DNA of 64,000 nt from Acanthornis magna. Its lineage: Eukaryota; Chordata; Aves; Passeriformes; Acanthizidae. Location: the NCBI GenBank assembly GCA_036785705.1, contig JAWUZG010000032.1, forward strand, positions 14,712,001-14,776,000. Direction: 5' to 3'. The notes beneath the pieces were generated by a model. It had not been told where the DNA came from. It saw only the letters and a list, made by a program, of their open reading frames with translations, and did not search any database. This document shows, in pieces, positions 37,601 through 52,600 of this stretch. Within the stretch, counting starts at the first letter, position 1; the number at the start of each line of letters is the position of its first letter. The position numbers and the translations under genes are program-made.

Positions 37601-40600
37601 TCCAGGGATGACAAAGACAGTTCACTGCAGCAATTCCTAAAGCACAGGAGCCATCTAAAGAGCCTGTCTTTCCACTTCTGAGTGAGAGCAAGGAGCCTGG
37701 CAGAAGGGTATGATCCAGTATCCATTAATAAGATTCTGTTCAGAAAGTTCTGTAAGCTTTTGCAAAGCCCCATAAAGTGTCTGCTCTTCCAGCTACAGAA
37801 GACAGGACTCCCCAGCTTCTGGTGAAAATTTGTATGATGACTGGTCTTTATTCCATAGCTTTTAGCCTTGCACAATTTAACAAGAATACCAGGCACAGAA
37901 GCCATAAAAATTCTTTAACAAACCAAGTTCCTAGCTGTCTAGAGATTGCACAAGACTCCAAGAAAGTCTGCAGAGTCAGCAGCAACTGAGTTAGCTGTGT
38001 TTTCTGGACACCCCCAACTGCCACATTTTGAGGTTGCGTTTACACAGCCAAGTAAGATTTCATAAAAGAACACATTCTTAAGAGTACATAGTGGGACACA
38101 CATGAACACAGTTTAATTGGATAGAAGGATCTAGAAGGGAAAATGGCTAGACCATTACATTTATCAGCATAGTTCTAGTTTTGTCAGCTGAAAGGCTCAG
38201 AGTAGGAAAACATTTCTCCCAAATTTCCTATGTAAGCCAAGAAAGAGCAGGAACTTGTTTGACAACAGAACACTTAAGACAATTATGAATAGTAAGTATA
38301 CTCGTAACATTATGCATATAAACACTTAGTACAACCAAACACTCATAAACCATGAAGGACAAGCCTTCAGCCACCATATGAACTCCAGACACTCTTTAAT
38401 TTAAATGTGGATTACACTGCAGGCTATACATCTGTCATTATCTAGAGTGAACAAATGCTTAGCAGTATGCTGCAATGTTTATAGACTCTCTCTGTCTGCC
38501 AAAAAAAAAAAAAAAATCAAATCTACTTAAAGTCCTTTGGCATGTATTTTCAAAGCATATTAAAAAAAATTTTAAAAATCATCTATTCACCCCAACTGCT
38601 TCAGGTCTGCTTGAGTATTTAGACTTAGAACACCCCTTTTACAATTTAGGTTTTGATTTAATGCAACTCATCAACTTTAGAGAGCACATTGCTGAAGTTT
38701 AAGCCATCTGGAACACAATTCCTACTTGCATTTAAGCTTAGTTATGGATAACAACATAAAATATTTTGTATTGTAATGCTTGCATAAGCAGAATTAGCTT
38801 CTGTCCAACAACCTCTTTGAGCTCAGTCTCCTGATAACACATGTAACTGCAAAAGACTGGCATGTTTCAGAATCTATTAGTTAAAGCCTGATCTATGGCC
38901 TTAAGCCATCCATAAACTAACTAATACAAAGCCCTATTGAAGCAATATGAAAAAAAAGCAGTCTTCTATCTTAAAATATGAAGCAGTCTGTCCTAAAGCT
39001 TTAGCATGCACTTACACATTATGTCAGTTTAAGAATCTGCCTTGCTGATTGAGAAAGGATATATGCCTTCTTATTATCTAGACAACTTCTACCTTCCTGT
39101 AGCACAACTAGACAATGCTCACACTTTGAGGAGGTACTTGAAAATGTAGTGATAACCTACCCACCAGTTCTACAAATTCTGTTGGTTTTGGCTGGGGTAG
39201 CTTTAATTTAAATTATGACACAAATTCACCTTTCAGAAACATGGGAGAATTTAAGACAAGTCTTCTACAAACCAGAAGTGCATGTGTTGGGATCTTGCTC
39301 TCTACAAACTGGGATGGGGATGAGTCACAGCTGTTTAGCACAATTACTGTATCCACTACAATACATGGCATAGCACAAATTTTGGAGAACAGTACACACA
39401 GAATTCAGCTGGAGCTGCTTATCTGTAGGATGCAAACTAAAATAATACAGTTATTCAGTCTTTGATACAGGGTGTGACGGTGATGCCACATTCAGCACTA
39501 GCAGAGACCTCATCTCGCCCAGTATAAGGAGAGGGTCTCTATCACTTCTCTGCCCTTGTGCTCAGAAAAGTGTGCTCTCATCATCCCACTCTCCTTGGTT
39601 AAATCCAAGACTGCTACCAAGTCACTCTTTCAAGTTACTAACATTTAAGTGTTCAACCTGCCTCAACTAAAGCAAGCAAATTGAATGAACTCTAAGTTTA
39701 ATTAGCAGTAAGGAAAAACAAGCATAGCCTGAAATATTGCTTAACTTTAGTACTGCTATAGACAGCAAAAAAACTTTATGCAGACATTCATACTCAGTGA
39801 ACAGTACAGAAAAATAAGGCTTGCGTGGGAAGTAGGAAAACAAAGAATATGAACAGAAGATAATCTAGGAAGTTAGCGTGTACTTCAGTACATTGTGTCC
39901 ATTATAAATCACTCCAGTTTTAATTAAAGCATCTAAAGTACTAAGAAATCTCGTGAACGAGTATTTTTTTCCACTATCTGCACCCAAGGAACATAAAAGA
40001 TTTCAAACACAATTTCTTAATATTTCTCTAAAGTAATGAATTTTTAGAAGTTCTTTATTACCAGAAAGTAGGTCTGCAGAAGCTGAGGAACTAGAAGCAG
40101 CCTGGGTTGTGGGCTGGGGTTCAGAAGCACTACTTCCAAAAGCATCTAAAGGGAATTCCAGAAAGCATCAAGAAAAGGTGAAGAGTTCAATATTAAATAC
40201 ATAAATTCATCACATATCGTAAACAAAAGATGACAAGAGAATAACCACTTCATATATCAGAAGAAGAAAATGAAACCGCTTGGCCACCCTTATTGCAGAG
40301 CAGTACCATGGATGCAAAGTTCAGGTGGAAAAAAGGATGTAGAACAAACCAGCATTTGAAATAAATCTCTTCTCTTTTATTTGGGCCTCTTCTCAGAATC
40401 AAATCACAGCATTCAAGACAACAGGGTTAAGTCTTTTGGAGATGAATGCATGGGTTGAAAGTTTAGAATAATTTCAGCCAGAAGCCAGTGGCTCACATGA
40501 AATCCTTTTAGAGGAATATCTCACTAATGTTTAAAATTCACTGCTTCCAAGCACCATTTTTGTTCTTCAACATGCCGAGAGTTGGTTGTTCCCATCCTAA

Positions 40601-43600
40601 TTTCCACCTTGTCAAATCCAACAAAGATCCTGTGATTCAGATATACCCAGTTTGAGACAAGTCACCCTCAAAACTTCAGCTGCTTTGAGAAACGGAACTG
40701 AGAGAAAACAGCATGACCATGGAGATTAGCAAAGAAGGAAAAGGACAGAGCAGACTTTCACTGGACATGTGAGGAAGGGGCACACATGCACTGACAGAGG
40801 ACAGAATGGCAAGTGTCATGACAACAGAACAAGACCGACGGCTTATTTGCAGTTCGTTACGGTGCAATATTAAGAACGGGACATGCCAGACTCAGCCTTA
40901 GGGCCACACAGAAGAGTTGTGAGAAGGGGAAACCTGCAGCTTTAGCAAAGCGCAAAGGTCATTGAAATGAAGTGATTCAACTCTGAAGTGGTGAGGAAAC
41001 AAAAATACCCACCACCAAATAGGTCAATCACACCTGAAGAATCCACCTTTGCTGGAGAGGCAGTGGGTAGAGGAGAGGGGGCTGCAAATGCATCCACTGC
41101 AGTAAGCATAGGATAAATAATATTTAGTATCAGCAAGGCGACAATGATAGCTAAATATTTCAAAGTCACGTGGGCTCCAACAGTTAGAACCACAGGTTTG
41201 GTAAATTCAGGTAACAGTCTCCAGAACTGCAAACAGAAAATGTTACATTTCTCACACAGCAACTGAAAACCACAATACATTAATGAAAACATTGCTTATT
41301 AAGCATTTTCTTATGCTTAGAGGAGGATTTCCTCTTTCAACAACCACATCACTTACTTACTGAACTTCAGTGTCAGCCACTTCATGATTTGAATCTTCAG
41401 CAAGTGCACTTCTTGTGACCAAAGCAGTAAACCCACAACTTAATACTTCTTAGTATTTCAGTTTTAAAATGTAAATCGGCAGTAAGTTGTTTTTTTTTTT
41501 TTTAACTTTTGGAAAAAAATCCAAACCCAGGAAGTCTGTAGATTGTCCTGTGAAAACAAGCACTCACCAGATAAGAGATCACCAGTGAGAGAACTCTCAG
41601 GCACAGGAGAAGCTCCAGGTTGTGGAGATGAAAATGTATCTTCCAGAAATGAAAGAAAAAATGAGAAGTAAGTATCACTTGAATCAGGTTACACAATTGC
41701 ACAGCGTCAAAGCAGTAGACTATTGGAAGAATTCTCTCTTTACCTGTACCAAAGAGATCTATGCTAGGAGTAGCATCTGGTTTAGGTGCTGCAGGTGCAT
41801 CAGGAGCAGACTCAAATAAATCTAAGGCCAAGAACACAACACATCTTTAACTCAATTTTGAATGGCAGGACTGAAAACAGAAATTTCCAATTTTGCACAT
41901 CATATTTGAAATTAACAGGCTCTCTGGTTTGAAAGCCTAGCACACAACACGCATGCAACAATGAATTGTTCATTTGGTACTCCTGACAGATCAATCCACC
42001 AGAATCAAAGAGTTAAAAACAAAATTACCACCAAATATATCTAGAGCAGGAGGAGCGGAGGTGGTGGCGGTAGCAGAAGTGGTGGCAGTAGTGGTAGTGG
42101 CAGTAGTTGTAGTAGCAGTAGCAGCAGCAGCAACAGCAGCAGCTGGAGAAGGAGTTGTTGCAGGAACTGGAGTGGCTGCACTAGTTGTAGGGGTAACTAC
42201 AGGAACAGCAGTCTCTGTTGGCTTCATAGCAAAGAGGTCCAGCTCAGGAGCAGCCTCTGCACTACCTTCGGATGGGGCAAAGGGGTCTTGTAAAAAGGAG
42301 AGGGGAAATATATGTGTATGCATACTTAGGATCAGTGAGGGAGGAAGTCAAGAACAAAGCAACTATAGGCAATGCACATACTGCAAATACACGCACGCAC
42401 ACCGAGGAGGTCGCTCTAACATCTAGCTTACTTATCCAGACATGTTACTCAAGTTTTTCTAAAATAATGACTGTCTGAAAGGCTGAGCAGTTCTAGTTAC
42501 TAGAGGGGAGAATTTTCAAAGGCTGTTTGAGGAGGCCAAACAAACAAATATGACAAAGGGCTATCCAGGCTACTGCTTACAACTCAGCACTGACAGAACT
42601 GTTTATTAGTACTACCAAATAAACACGACGTTACTGGGACTCAGAAACAGGCAGTTTTGTTAAGCATGCTCTTCAATCTAAGGTTTGTTTTTACCAATTG
42701 CAAACACTATGAAATTTTAAGAAAAACACACTGCCATGTAGTTTAAACAAAAAAAAAAAAAAACCCAAACCAAAAAAACAGCAAAACAAGAAACTATCTA
42801 ATGACATAAAACCCACCATTTCCTGAACATGCATCAAGAGCTGCTGCTACAGGGGTTGGGGTAGCTGGTGCTGCTGCCCCTTCAGCTGCTGCAGGGGCTT
42901 CCCCAGGAGAAGCTGCAAAGGCATCTTGGGTGCAGTTTAGGAACAGAAATTAAAAGAAAAAAGAATAAAGAGAAGAAAAATATAGTAAAAGAACCAAGTT
43001 AAATTGCATAGGTAGATCCCCTTATACAACATGAATGTAATTACTCCAACAGCAAGACAAGTCATGCAGCGCAAAACGCTTTGTCTCTCCCCCAACCCCA
43101 CACGAGCAGGTTCTAGACAGGGTTTGCAGATGGAGCTTCTTGAGTTGCCCACAATAAGCACAGTGAGCGTAAAAGAAGGCATTATTCTCATTGTATAAGG
43201 GTTCAGAGCAGCATACTCATGTACTACCCAAAATTAACTAAATAACAAAATTAACTTAAGAGCAGAGATTAACAACTTGCATGCTCAAAGCCTGTATTAC
43301 ATGTGATTAATTGTGAGTTTACTTGCATAGTGCTTTGCACTGTTATGAATAACAATCCAATTACTCCGGTAGACATCTGCATCTACCATTTCTAGTCTTT
43401 GAGCCAAGTCAGTCATGCAACATCTGAAAAATTGAACTTACTTGTTTCTTAACAGTATTCCAACTGGATCTTTCTGAAGCCATAACCTAATGCATAGGTT
43501 ATATTTACTCAGCTTGCTTCAAACAGATCAAGATTGTTCATCTTAACTGATGGCTGGCCAGCCATAGCCTGTCTGTCCTTTTAGGATCACTTCTAGGCCA

Positions 43601-46600
43601 ACCACTCAAGTTAAGGAACACAGCTGGTTTGGGGTTTTGGAATGACTTGCTCATTAGGTCTTTTTGAATTTTTTTGTCTGCCACTTGCTCTTTGACTGTT
43701 TTTTTCTTTCTGTTTGCCAGTTCCTAAGTGGCGTGCTTAAATTTCAAGCTATGAACAGCATTATTTCTAGGTTTAAACCAGCATTTGTAGCTCTTAATTC
43801 TATGAAGTAGTCCTAATGGACTGTGCCATTGGGACTATCCTCATAGGCAAGCATTTTCTTCTTCACAAAAAAAAAAAAAAAAAGACTGCACAATGAGGAT
43901 TAAATACATCAAGATGCTTGTAAAGGACATTTTTCTACAGCTACGAAAGTTAGCAAGTTTAAAATAACCTGTTGGGGAATACTGCAATTGCACTGTCAAA
44001 TTAGCACAGAAAAAAGCTTAACATGCTTTAACTTCAATGTCAATTTTAAAATGAAAACAACAATTTTAAAAACAAATTCATGCCAGGTAATCTAAAAAGC
44101 TTAAAAGAACATGCATCAAAACTTCAACAGAAGAGAAGAAAGCCCATTAATCTTGTACAATAGAATTAAAATGAGTTAGTAGCAAAAAAGGCCTGCTAAT
44201 AAGCCATTTCAAATATAATTCTATTTTTCAAGTAACAGGGTTGTTCAACAACAAAACTGGATGGCAGTTGTCCAAGTAAAAACATCAGAATGAGTCAAAC
44301 ATCCCAGTATTGTAGGTATACCAGACACTGGTGTGCACCGCGTGGAAGGAACTCAGCTCAGAACTGAACTGAAGAGTTTTGCATTGTCCTGCTTGAGAAG
44401 ATGTTTTGTGTAATGTCATGTGTGGTCAGTTTTGCTCTACAGGGCCAGCTTGCAGATGAAGGGGCACCCTGGCTCTTTAAAAAGAGAATATTCATGCCCA
44501 CACAAGCTTGTAGGCCAACAGCACAGACATCAGTCACATACTTGTAACTATTTCCCAGAATGAAAGGATAGGCTCCAGAGGACATCTAAGGCAGAAATTC
44601 AGAATGCACAGAGCTAGTCACTAGTTCCATGTTGGGATCACTTCAGCCTGAGCGACACCTATTCCTGTCCAGATGTAGGCTATTGAAGCTCCACATGTAA
44701 CAGTGATAGATATTCAGGTGGGCGCAAGCCCCTCCCAGCCCACAGGTGCAAGGAAACAGATAGTTTGGCACCAGTTCTGTTATTTACTGACACGTCTGAG
44801 TAAGGTTCTTGCTAAGCATTATAACTTCTTTTAGGATCAGACTTGGGTTAAATGGCAGGTGGGATAAATACCTACTTAAGTTCATACTGGAATCTAAATG
44901 AAAAATGTCATAGTAAGAACTCCTAATATTAATTACTCTGAGAAGTTCAAGAAACCTATATGAACACAGAGACAAACCAACTCGAACAGGTGGCCCTACA
45001 ACTCACAGTTTAAACCAAGGGTTTGCCATTGGGTTTTTCTTAAGTTAGTGCTTATTAAGTTCTTTTCAAAAGGCTCTTCTGCTCCTGCACAGTTGCCTTC
45101 TGCTAAAATCTAAAATAATGTGCAAAAATGAATACAATTAAATCTGCATATTTTATTATTTTTAAAAAAGGAAAGTTCATTTCTTTTTTGCTCCTCCATA
45201 TTGGTGTAGTAACCCTACATTTGCACATTCAGCAGCGTAAGAGAGTTTCTCTCTTTAAAGCAGTTACTATATTCTTTACATTTCTGCATCTCCTGTTTCA
45301 AAAGTGAATTTAGCTTTTGACTTCTATAATCGAGTAACACATGGTCCTCACTTGAATTTCTTGACATCCTGAAAACTTAAAGAGATGTTGATGAAAGCTT
45401 TGGAAGTTCACACTGCATGGAACATCTACTAGGAGTGACAGGTATGTATTATGTACTGCATTACACTTGAATTCATAAATATAGTTTTTACTGAAATAGT
45501 GTGCAAACAAGGGCTTTTCAAAGTTGTTAGACACTGAAGTTGTGCTTCAATACATGTTGTTGGCAGCAAAATAAGTGTTCCTGAAGAGTGATCTCTTTCA
45601 TCTCATAAATTCAGGCTTTATTTGATGCCATGGCATCAATACATGACAAATTTACTCACACAGATGATACAGCTGACTTATAATCATTAATGTATTATGT
45701 ACCATGTGAAACAATCCTGTGGAAGTCACAAGTATGGGAAAAATCATAAAACTAAATTGTACACAAGAAACTGTTCCCAGAGTTTTTACCTCTTCTGTCC
45801 CCCTTCATTACTTTTTGACATAGAAAACCTGACTTGAGTTGAAAAGAAATATTTCCCTAGGCTCAGAGCTAGGAAATAATAATAATTATGCAAAGTGTTT
45901 GTTGTTTGCTTGGTTTTTTTAAACTAAATGCTAGCTTACTATATAAGTATGGACCAGCATAAGGGGCATTCATTAGCCCTTAAGTGCCACAAGTCTTCAT
46001 CACTTTGCTTGTAGCTTCTTTACAGGGAAAACCATAGTTCTGCCCACTTAAAATTCAAGTCATTTTAATGTCCAATAACTGACATTTGCACAGTGTCTGC
46101 CATGACTTGTTACTTGCACTGATTACAAAGTAATCCCACAACAAAATGTAACTCAAGAGCACATTACACATGTCCAAAAATACTGTGCCCGAATTCTGAG
46201 TGGCATTTCCAGGTATTTTGCCTTTCTTCTACCTTTGCATTTCTCCCTTTCAGGAATGATTCCAGCTGCACTTTGGAAACAGCCTCCTCTTGTTTATCTT
46301 AGAAACACGATAAGGAATTCCTCAAGTTGGCCCAGGTAACCGAAAGCTTGCCCATTAATCAGATTGAGTTCTTTAAAAAAGCTATGCTGGATCAATCCTG
46401 CATTTCTCCTCTGCTTTCCAACACCCCATTAGCGATGAACACATAATGCAGAGCTTATCTCTCAGAGACAAAGCCCAGTCCCAGGCAGCATGCAGCTCCT
46501 ACCAGCTAAAGTATCAGCGATACAGTGCAGCCAACAGCTATTCCAAAGCCTCCTCTACTGCTGCTTCTTCCTTCAGCTTGGCTACCTTTTCCCTGCAGCT

Positions 46601-49600
46601 TTCAGCTTCTTTTCCTGCACAGACATACCCTGAAGGCTCTTTACATTCTTTCACCTGAGATCACTGCTTCTGTATCCTCCCCTACCATACCTCACCACAT
46701 GAAACCGTGTGAAGGAGGAAAGCACTGGCAAGCTCCAAGAAGTTAAGGTGACCTTGAAGACTGTATCCCCAGCAGAACTCAAAGGCCAAACACCTACTTA
46801 ATAGGATTAAGTGTAAGCATGTCTAGCACCACAAAAGCTATAGAGCAGCAGTGCCTGCCCAAAAACTGCCTCTCCTTGCACTTTATGGTCTAAAAGTAAC
46901 AAGAAATGTTAGTACAGGATGTTAGAACATACTTACAGCACAGCCTTCAGGAAAAAAACAAAGAAACAAAAAACCCCAAACCATAAACAGAGAGATGGAA
47001 GTTCAGTATAGACTCATGGGCCTTAAAAGAGTCTGTTCAATGGGTGTCTTGAAGGCACCACAACAGTACCTTTACTGCTGAGTGTGTTTAGAAATTTTTC
47101 TTCTTGACAACTAGAGGTTTACTGCTACAATAAATAATAGAACCTTGCTTCATACTGAAGTGCTCCAGGAAAAAAATCAGTATTCATGTTATATATAATC
47201 CACTGGAGATTTATGGAATTTCAGCAACAAAATACATTCTCTTTAAAGGAAGAGATCAAGTCACAGAGGTCTGCATACTGCAAAAGTGAAATTCTTTCCA
47301 CACTGGAGGGTGAAGCTCCACTTCTTAACATGCGTCACTAAGTTCTCTAACGATCAGTTAAATCTCTAGGAACTAAACACATCCAGATCTTTGCCTGACA
47401 AGCCTGGAAGGAGGCACATGATTTGGCAGTAGTTGTTTTTCCAGGCACAGAGTAGTGGAAAAGGTAGAATAAAAGATTGCATCTTGTTGCTGTAGTACTG
47501 GAAGAACAAACACAGGTAGGTGTTATTCTAATCGTGTTTCAAGTTTACAGTGATTTCTATCCATTTAACTATTGTTTCATTTTTCAAAAAGTCATATACT
47601 ATTACTAAATTAATTATTAAATTAATCATTAAATTAATACATTAATAATGCAATTTGAAGGTGTGGTATCCAAGACCAGCTCGACCTGAATGCTTACATA
47701 CCTTAAGTTTCACACTCTTTGCATCTAAAGGGTTGTTAATGAGCACAGGCCCTGGCTTCTGAGAGCAACCAACACCAGACTCTCTCTCACCCCTAGTGGC
47801 ATCCAGAACCTTGCCCATGACAATTTTGGAGCTGATTCTCAACTGGCTGATCTTGTGGCACTTGGACTATTACCAGTCTGTGTAAAAGGAGGGGTAAGTA
47901 GCAGGTAGCAGTTGTATTCCTTTCTTACAGCTTTTCAGCACTTTAACAGGGCATATTTCAGTGCTGTCTGTTGAAGACAGTCCTAAAAAACCTTCTAACT
48001 GGGAACTTTCAGTCTTTAGGAAACACCTTTGTAGTCAAACTGTTTATGTATGATGTATGTTTATGCTCTCCAGCACTCCTGTCAGTAGAAATGATAGATA
48101 AACACACCCCACGGAGAAGATACTGGAATTCAGTCTTGATAGCAAGTTATTACTTATTCCTGACATCCCCTGTCATGTTGGAAATATGCATGAGAACAGA
48201 GAAGAAAAAACTAGAAAAACACAGTGGTAAGGCGATCTTCAACATGTTAATAGTTTGTAAACAAGAAAACATCTCCATTACTGGGCTGGTATAGTGTTCA
48301 AAAATATGTAATTTCTGGCATGCTGTTTGGAAGCCTCCTGCTCCACAGGAGTAACAAGAAAACATACAGTGGGAATGCATTCTTACTCAAGGGGATAGCA
48401 GATAACATTAGTAACTGAATGAGCACAACTAAACTCTAAGAATGTTTCCTTTTTTCCCTTTACATTATTTGCATAGTTGGAATTTAGTACAAGTTCATCA
48501 CCACTTCAATTTGCTGCAAATATTTGCGAAATAAAACCCAGCTTCTAGAATGCTGAAATACACTAATTTCAGCTGGCTTGATACGCAATTTGCAGGAAAT
48601 ACCCAAAAGAAACACAACACAGCACAAGTGTGACAAGTAACAAAGGGGCAGGACACTGTCACATCCATCCTCTTCAACTATGAAAGCACAGCTGCTTTTC
48701 CCAGAAATTGTAGTAGATTGCATAGTCACCGAATTATGTGGAAACAATTCCTGCTTACCCCAGTGTGGACCTGAGAACTACTGCTCTTAGCTGTTCAATC
48801 ATAAGGTAACTCAGTCGTAAGGTTTACAGTTCTCCATTTTTCACAGATATGCAGAGGAGTCTATTAGCTAAAAGCACAGCAAACAGAGGTAGCTGGGCAG
48901 CTTATATTTCCTGTTCCATCTAACTCCAACACACAGGCACCTCTGGAACAGCTGGTTAAGTCAGAGGCCTTGTTACAACAGCTGAGCTCAGGACTGCTTC
49001 GACTGCATCACGAACGGGTGTAGAGCACTAGAGCAACCAAACTAACCTCCAAAGAGATCCACTTCAGCAGGGGCAGCAGTAACTGTGGTAGTTGTAGCGG
49101 CAGCAGCCGTAGTAGTTGTAGTGTCAGTGGTTGGAGCAGTAGCTGCAGTAGCCTCTGGGGCAAATGGATCTGAAATCTGTGGCTCAGAGGTAACACCGGA
49201 AAGTGCAGCCAGATTATCTATATGCAACCATGTAATGAAGATCGAACAGGAAAGGTGAGGGGGAAGGCAGAGACCACAATCACTCAGCTCCAGAAAGCTG
49301 GAGCTTTCAGTAAGGAGTCTTCATATACAAAGATCTTAAAAAAAATCATACTACTCACCTTCTCCCAAGAGGTCTAGTGATGGTCCATTAAAATGACAGC
49401 AGAATAAAAAAATAGACCAATTAGTAGAACTGCCAGATTGTAGATGTTCATTAGCCAAATGTTCATTCTAAATCACATGTCTAGGTTAAACATAATTTCT
49501 ATACTTGCTTTTCTAAAATTCAAGAAGTTATTCTGACATGATAAAGCTCATTCTATTCAAAAATTCTTCAAAACAGAACCAATACATCCCTAGAACCCTT

Positions 49601-52600
49601 CACAGAACAGGCGCTAAAGCAAGGGTACTTTAGCAGTGAACAGCTTGCAAATACAGTGTTAAGTTACTCCAGGACACAATACATGGCATCCCTGGTCCCC
49701 AAATATACCGAGAGACAAACAGGTGGTGGTTTTTGGACTGGGGACAACTGTTAAGTGCAAAATAAATAAATAAATAAATAGAGCAGCTCCTCTTCAAAAG
49801 CTTTTTCTGCATTTATGATAGAGCAAACATGCTCTGCAGAAACAACTAACTCTGTTAACACTTGTTATGAGGAGTATGAATGTTGACAGCATAAGCATAA
49901 GCAGACTGGCTCTGCTCCAACTTTGGCTCCTTAGTCAACTGCTTCTGGAAGCCAATGAAGCATCTTTAATGACAGACTCTCCTACAATTTGATGTCCTCT
50001 GAGATCAGTCAGATTGAGCTCAAACACAGAAGTTTTGCCTACATAAAAATCAACTATGAGATACAAAAATGTGAAAGCTAATGAGCTTGCTCTGCTAAAT
50101 TTTTATTCTGCAGTTAGGATGGTCTGAGCTCAGCAACATACTTATTTACTAACCAGTAGCTCAGTGTTGTTCCTAGATTCATTGTACATATGACAGGGTC
50201 ATGGGTTCATCTGATCCACAATGAACAGCAAGCAGAGTCCTGATGCTTTACTGTGGGTCAGCATTTGGAAGCAAAATGATTTGAGCAGGCGCAGCCCTAT
50301 CTTCACAATTTTGTCTTTATTTTATATCACTTGTAAAAAAGGTAACAAAACCCTACATTTAGGTTTTTTACAATTTTCATAATTGGTTATTTGGGTGAGC
50401 TCTACTTGAGACTGACTGCACAAGCTGAACTAAGTCAAAATACCGTTCTGAAAGAGCAGAAGAGTACATTAAAAATGCAGCACTCTGGTATCCCATTACT
50501 GCACACCAGGTGAATGTCCGACAGCTAGACTTGAAACAAACAACTGTTGGCAAACTTTTAAGTTTATTAGCTTATAATGCCTTTTTCTTATTTAGTTATG
50601 TTATAGACTTCAACACAGGGAAATTACAATTATCCAGCACAGCAATCTACACTTAGTCACAATATGGGAATGATTAAAACCAATGTTTTTTTGCATAATA
50701 ACATTAAAGTAACAATACTACTAGAAAATCCATTTTCTAAGGCACACTGTAAGGTAGTTCAGAGCAGAAATTCAAGTCAATTTGCTTTTATATCCAAGAG
50801 TCATACCTCGCAAAGACGCAGACTTTGACCTACTGTATTTTTTGTAATACTATAGTGTACTCTACCTGCCAAACGCTATCTATTCACCTTGCAGCATGAT
50901 GCAGGCAGCATATTACCGTATCTTGATGGTCTCCTGATAGCACAGAAGTGTAGATTTTCACAAGTTATAGTTCACTTGCTAGATAACATATTGTGTATTC
51001 AGAAATGCAGTAGGTATACAACAAAATACACAGCGCGCTGTACATACCCCTAAATATAGTCCACTACACTGAATATACAGCACATGCCAAAACACACAGA
51101 ACCTACACTGCCAGCGAGACTAAGAAAAGCAGGATTGTTTATTGTTGACACTATCAATGCTGCACCATGAATTATTTGATAGTCACATTTTCCTGGCTAT
51201 TCTGAGCTACAGCACTTCTTCCAGCTTCCTCCTTCTACTACTATTTTCTCATGAGTTCCCACGTTAACTTGCTGTAGCCCAGCAGAATAAGCAGTTCAAG
51301 TGGCAGGTAGGCATTGTTACACATCCTCCCAAAAGTCCTGGGTGGAAGGAAGGCCATCTTGTCCAGCCTCCTGCTCAGAACAACAGTGCTCCCAACACCA
51401 GGTCAGGTCAGTTATGGCTCTGAATAGTCAAGTCTTGAAAAATCTCCAGGAATGGAGAGTTCACTAGCTCACATCAGGGATCTGCCTCAGTACTGCCCTA
51501 CCCTCTGAGTGAAATATTTTTATTCTTTCAGAGAGTTTAAAAAAAAAAAAAAAAAAAAAAAGAAAGCAAGATTCAAGTTCAGTAACAGGTCACCATACCT
51601 GGACTCCTGCCAGCAGTAAAGCAGACAAACCTGAAGCTTACTAAGTTACCAAAATGCTATTCTGAAAGGTAAGACTGAAGTATACTTGATGAGGTTAGCA
51701 ACAATTTTGGACAAAGGAAAAGAGTTAGCTGTCCTTTTCTGTCATGGAATAAGATGACTAGGTGAATTACTAGTAAATTTTAAAGTTTCTAGCAATTCAG
51801 AACAATAAAAACAACTAAGTTCCAAACTACAGGTGTTTTGTCAAAAAAAAAAAAAAAAAAAATTAAAAAAGCCCTAGTTTTTAATTTCTATGCAAAGCAA
51901 TACTTTATTCCTGGCTATTTATTTATATATCTATTATTGCAGGAATGAGCAACTGATTAAGAAAGTTTGCTCTTTCATACTCTTTCAAACATCTCCAAAG
52001 CTTGTATTTCAGTGCTTGGCAATGAGAAAGTAAGACAAAAAAGATGCAATCAAAATACCGCAGAATGATTAGTCCCAGGCATCCTAGAACAGATGACTCT
52101 TTGGTCTTGCTTTCTGGGTAAGATTACCCTTCCATTAATAAAGTTGACATTTGCAGGGGAAAAAAAAGAAATTGATTCAACAGATTAAATTGAAATATGC
52201 AATACACAGTCTACATGGCAGCCCTAGCTATCCTCTCATAAGAAAGTGGCTGAAATACAATGTCATCTTTAATGAACTACAACTAAGAACAGAAATAGGG
52301 ACTGCAGAAGCCATCAGTACCCAGAATGAGCACTGACAGCAGAGTCAGCATGACTCAGTGTTGCATTCCTGCCGGGAGAGGGCTGATGAGTTCATTAAGC
52401 TGCCACACAGGATCTCTTAAGATTACAGCACAAAGAGTTTACAACTGTGTAAATTAAATCACATTTACTGGCCTAATTCCTTGTCTTAACAGGACAGGAG
52501 TGAACACTGCCTACATTTACTGTGGTCCTCCAGATCACCAGCTGCTAGTGCTGCCTGAACAACACGGTCAGTTGACCACAGAGCTCAGATTTCAGAGAGC

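Noticed and set aside
41097..41292. Intron sequence open in frame with the SNAP91 VDAF exon, with a good-looking acceptor at 41226
   Set aside because: Using that acceptor adds 130 nt, which is out of phase with the upstream exon; the open frame alone is not evidence for an extended exon.
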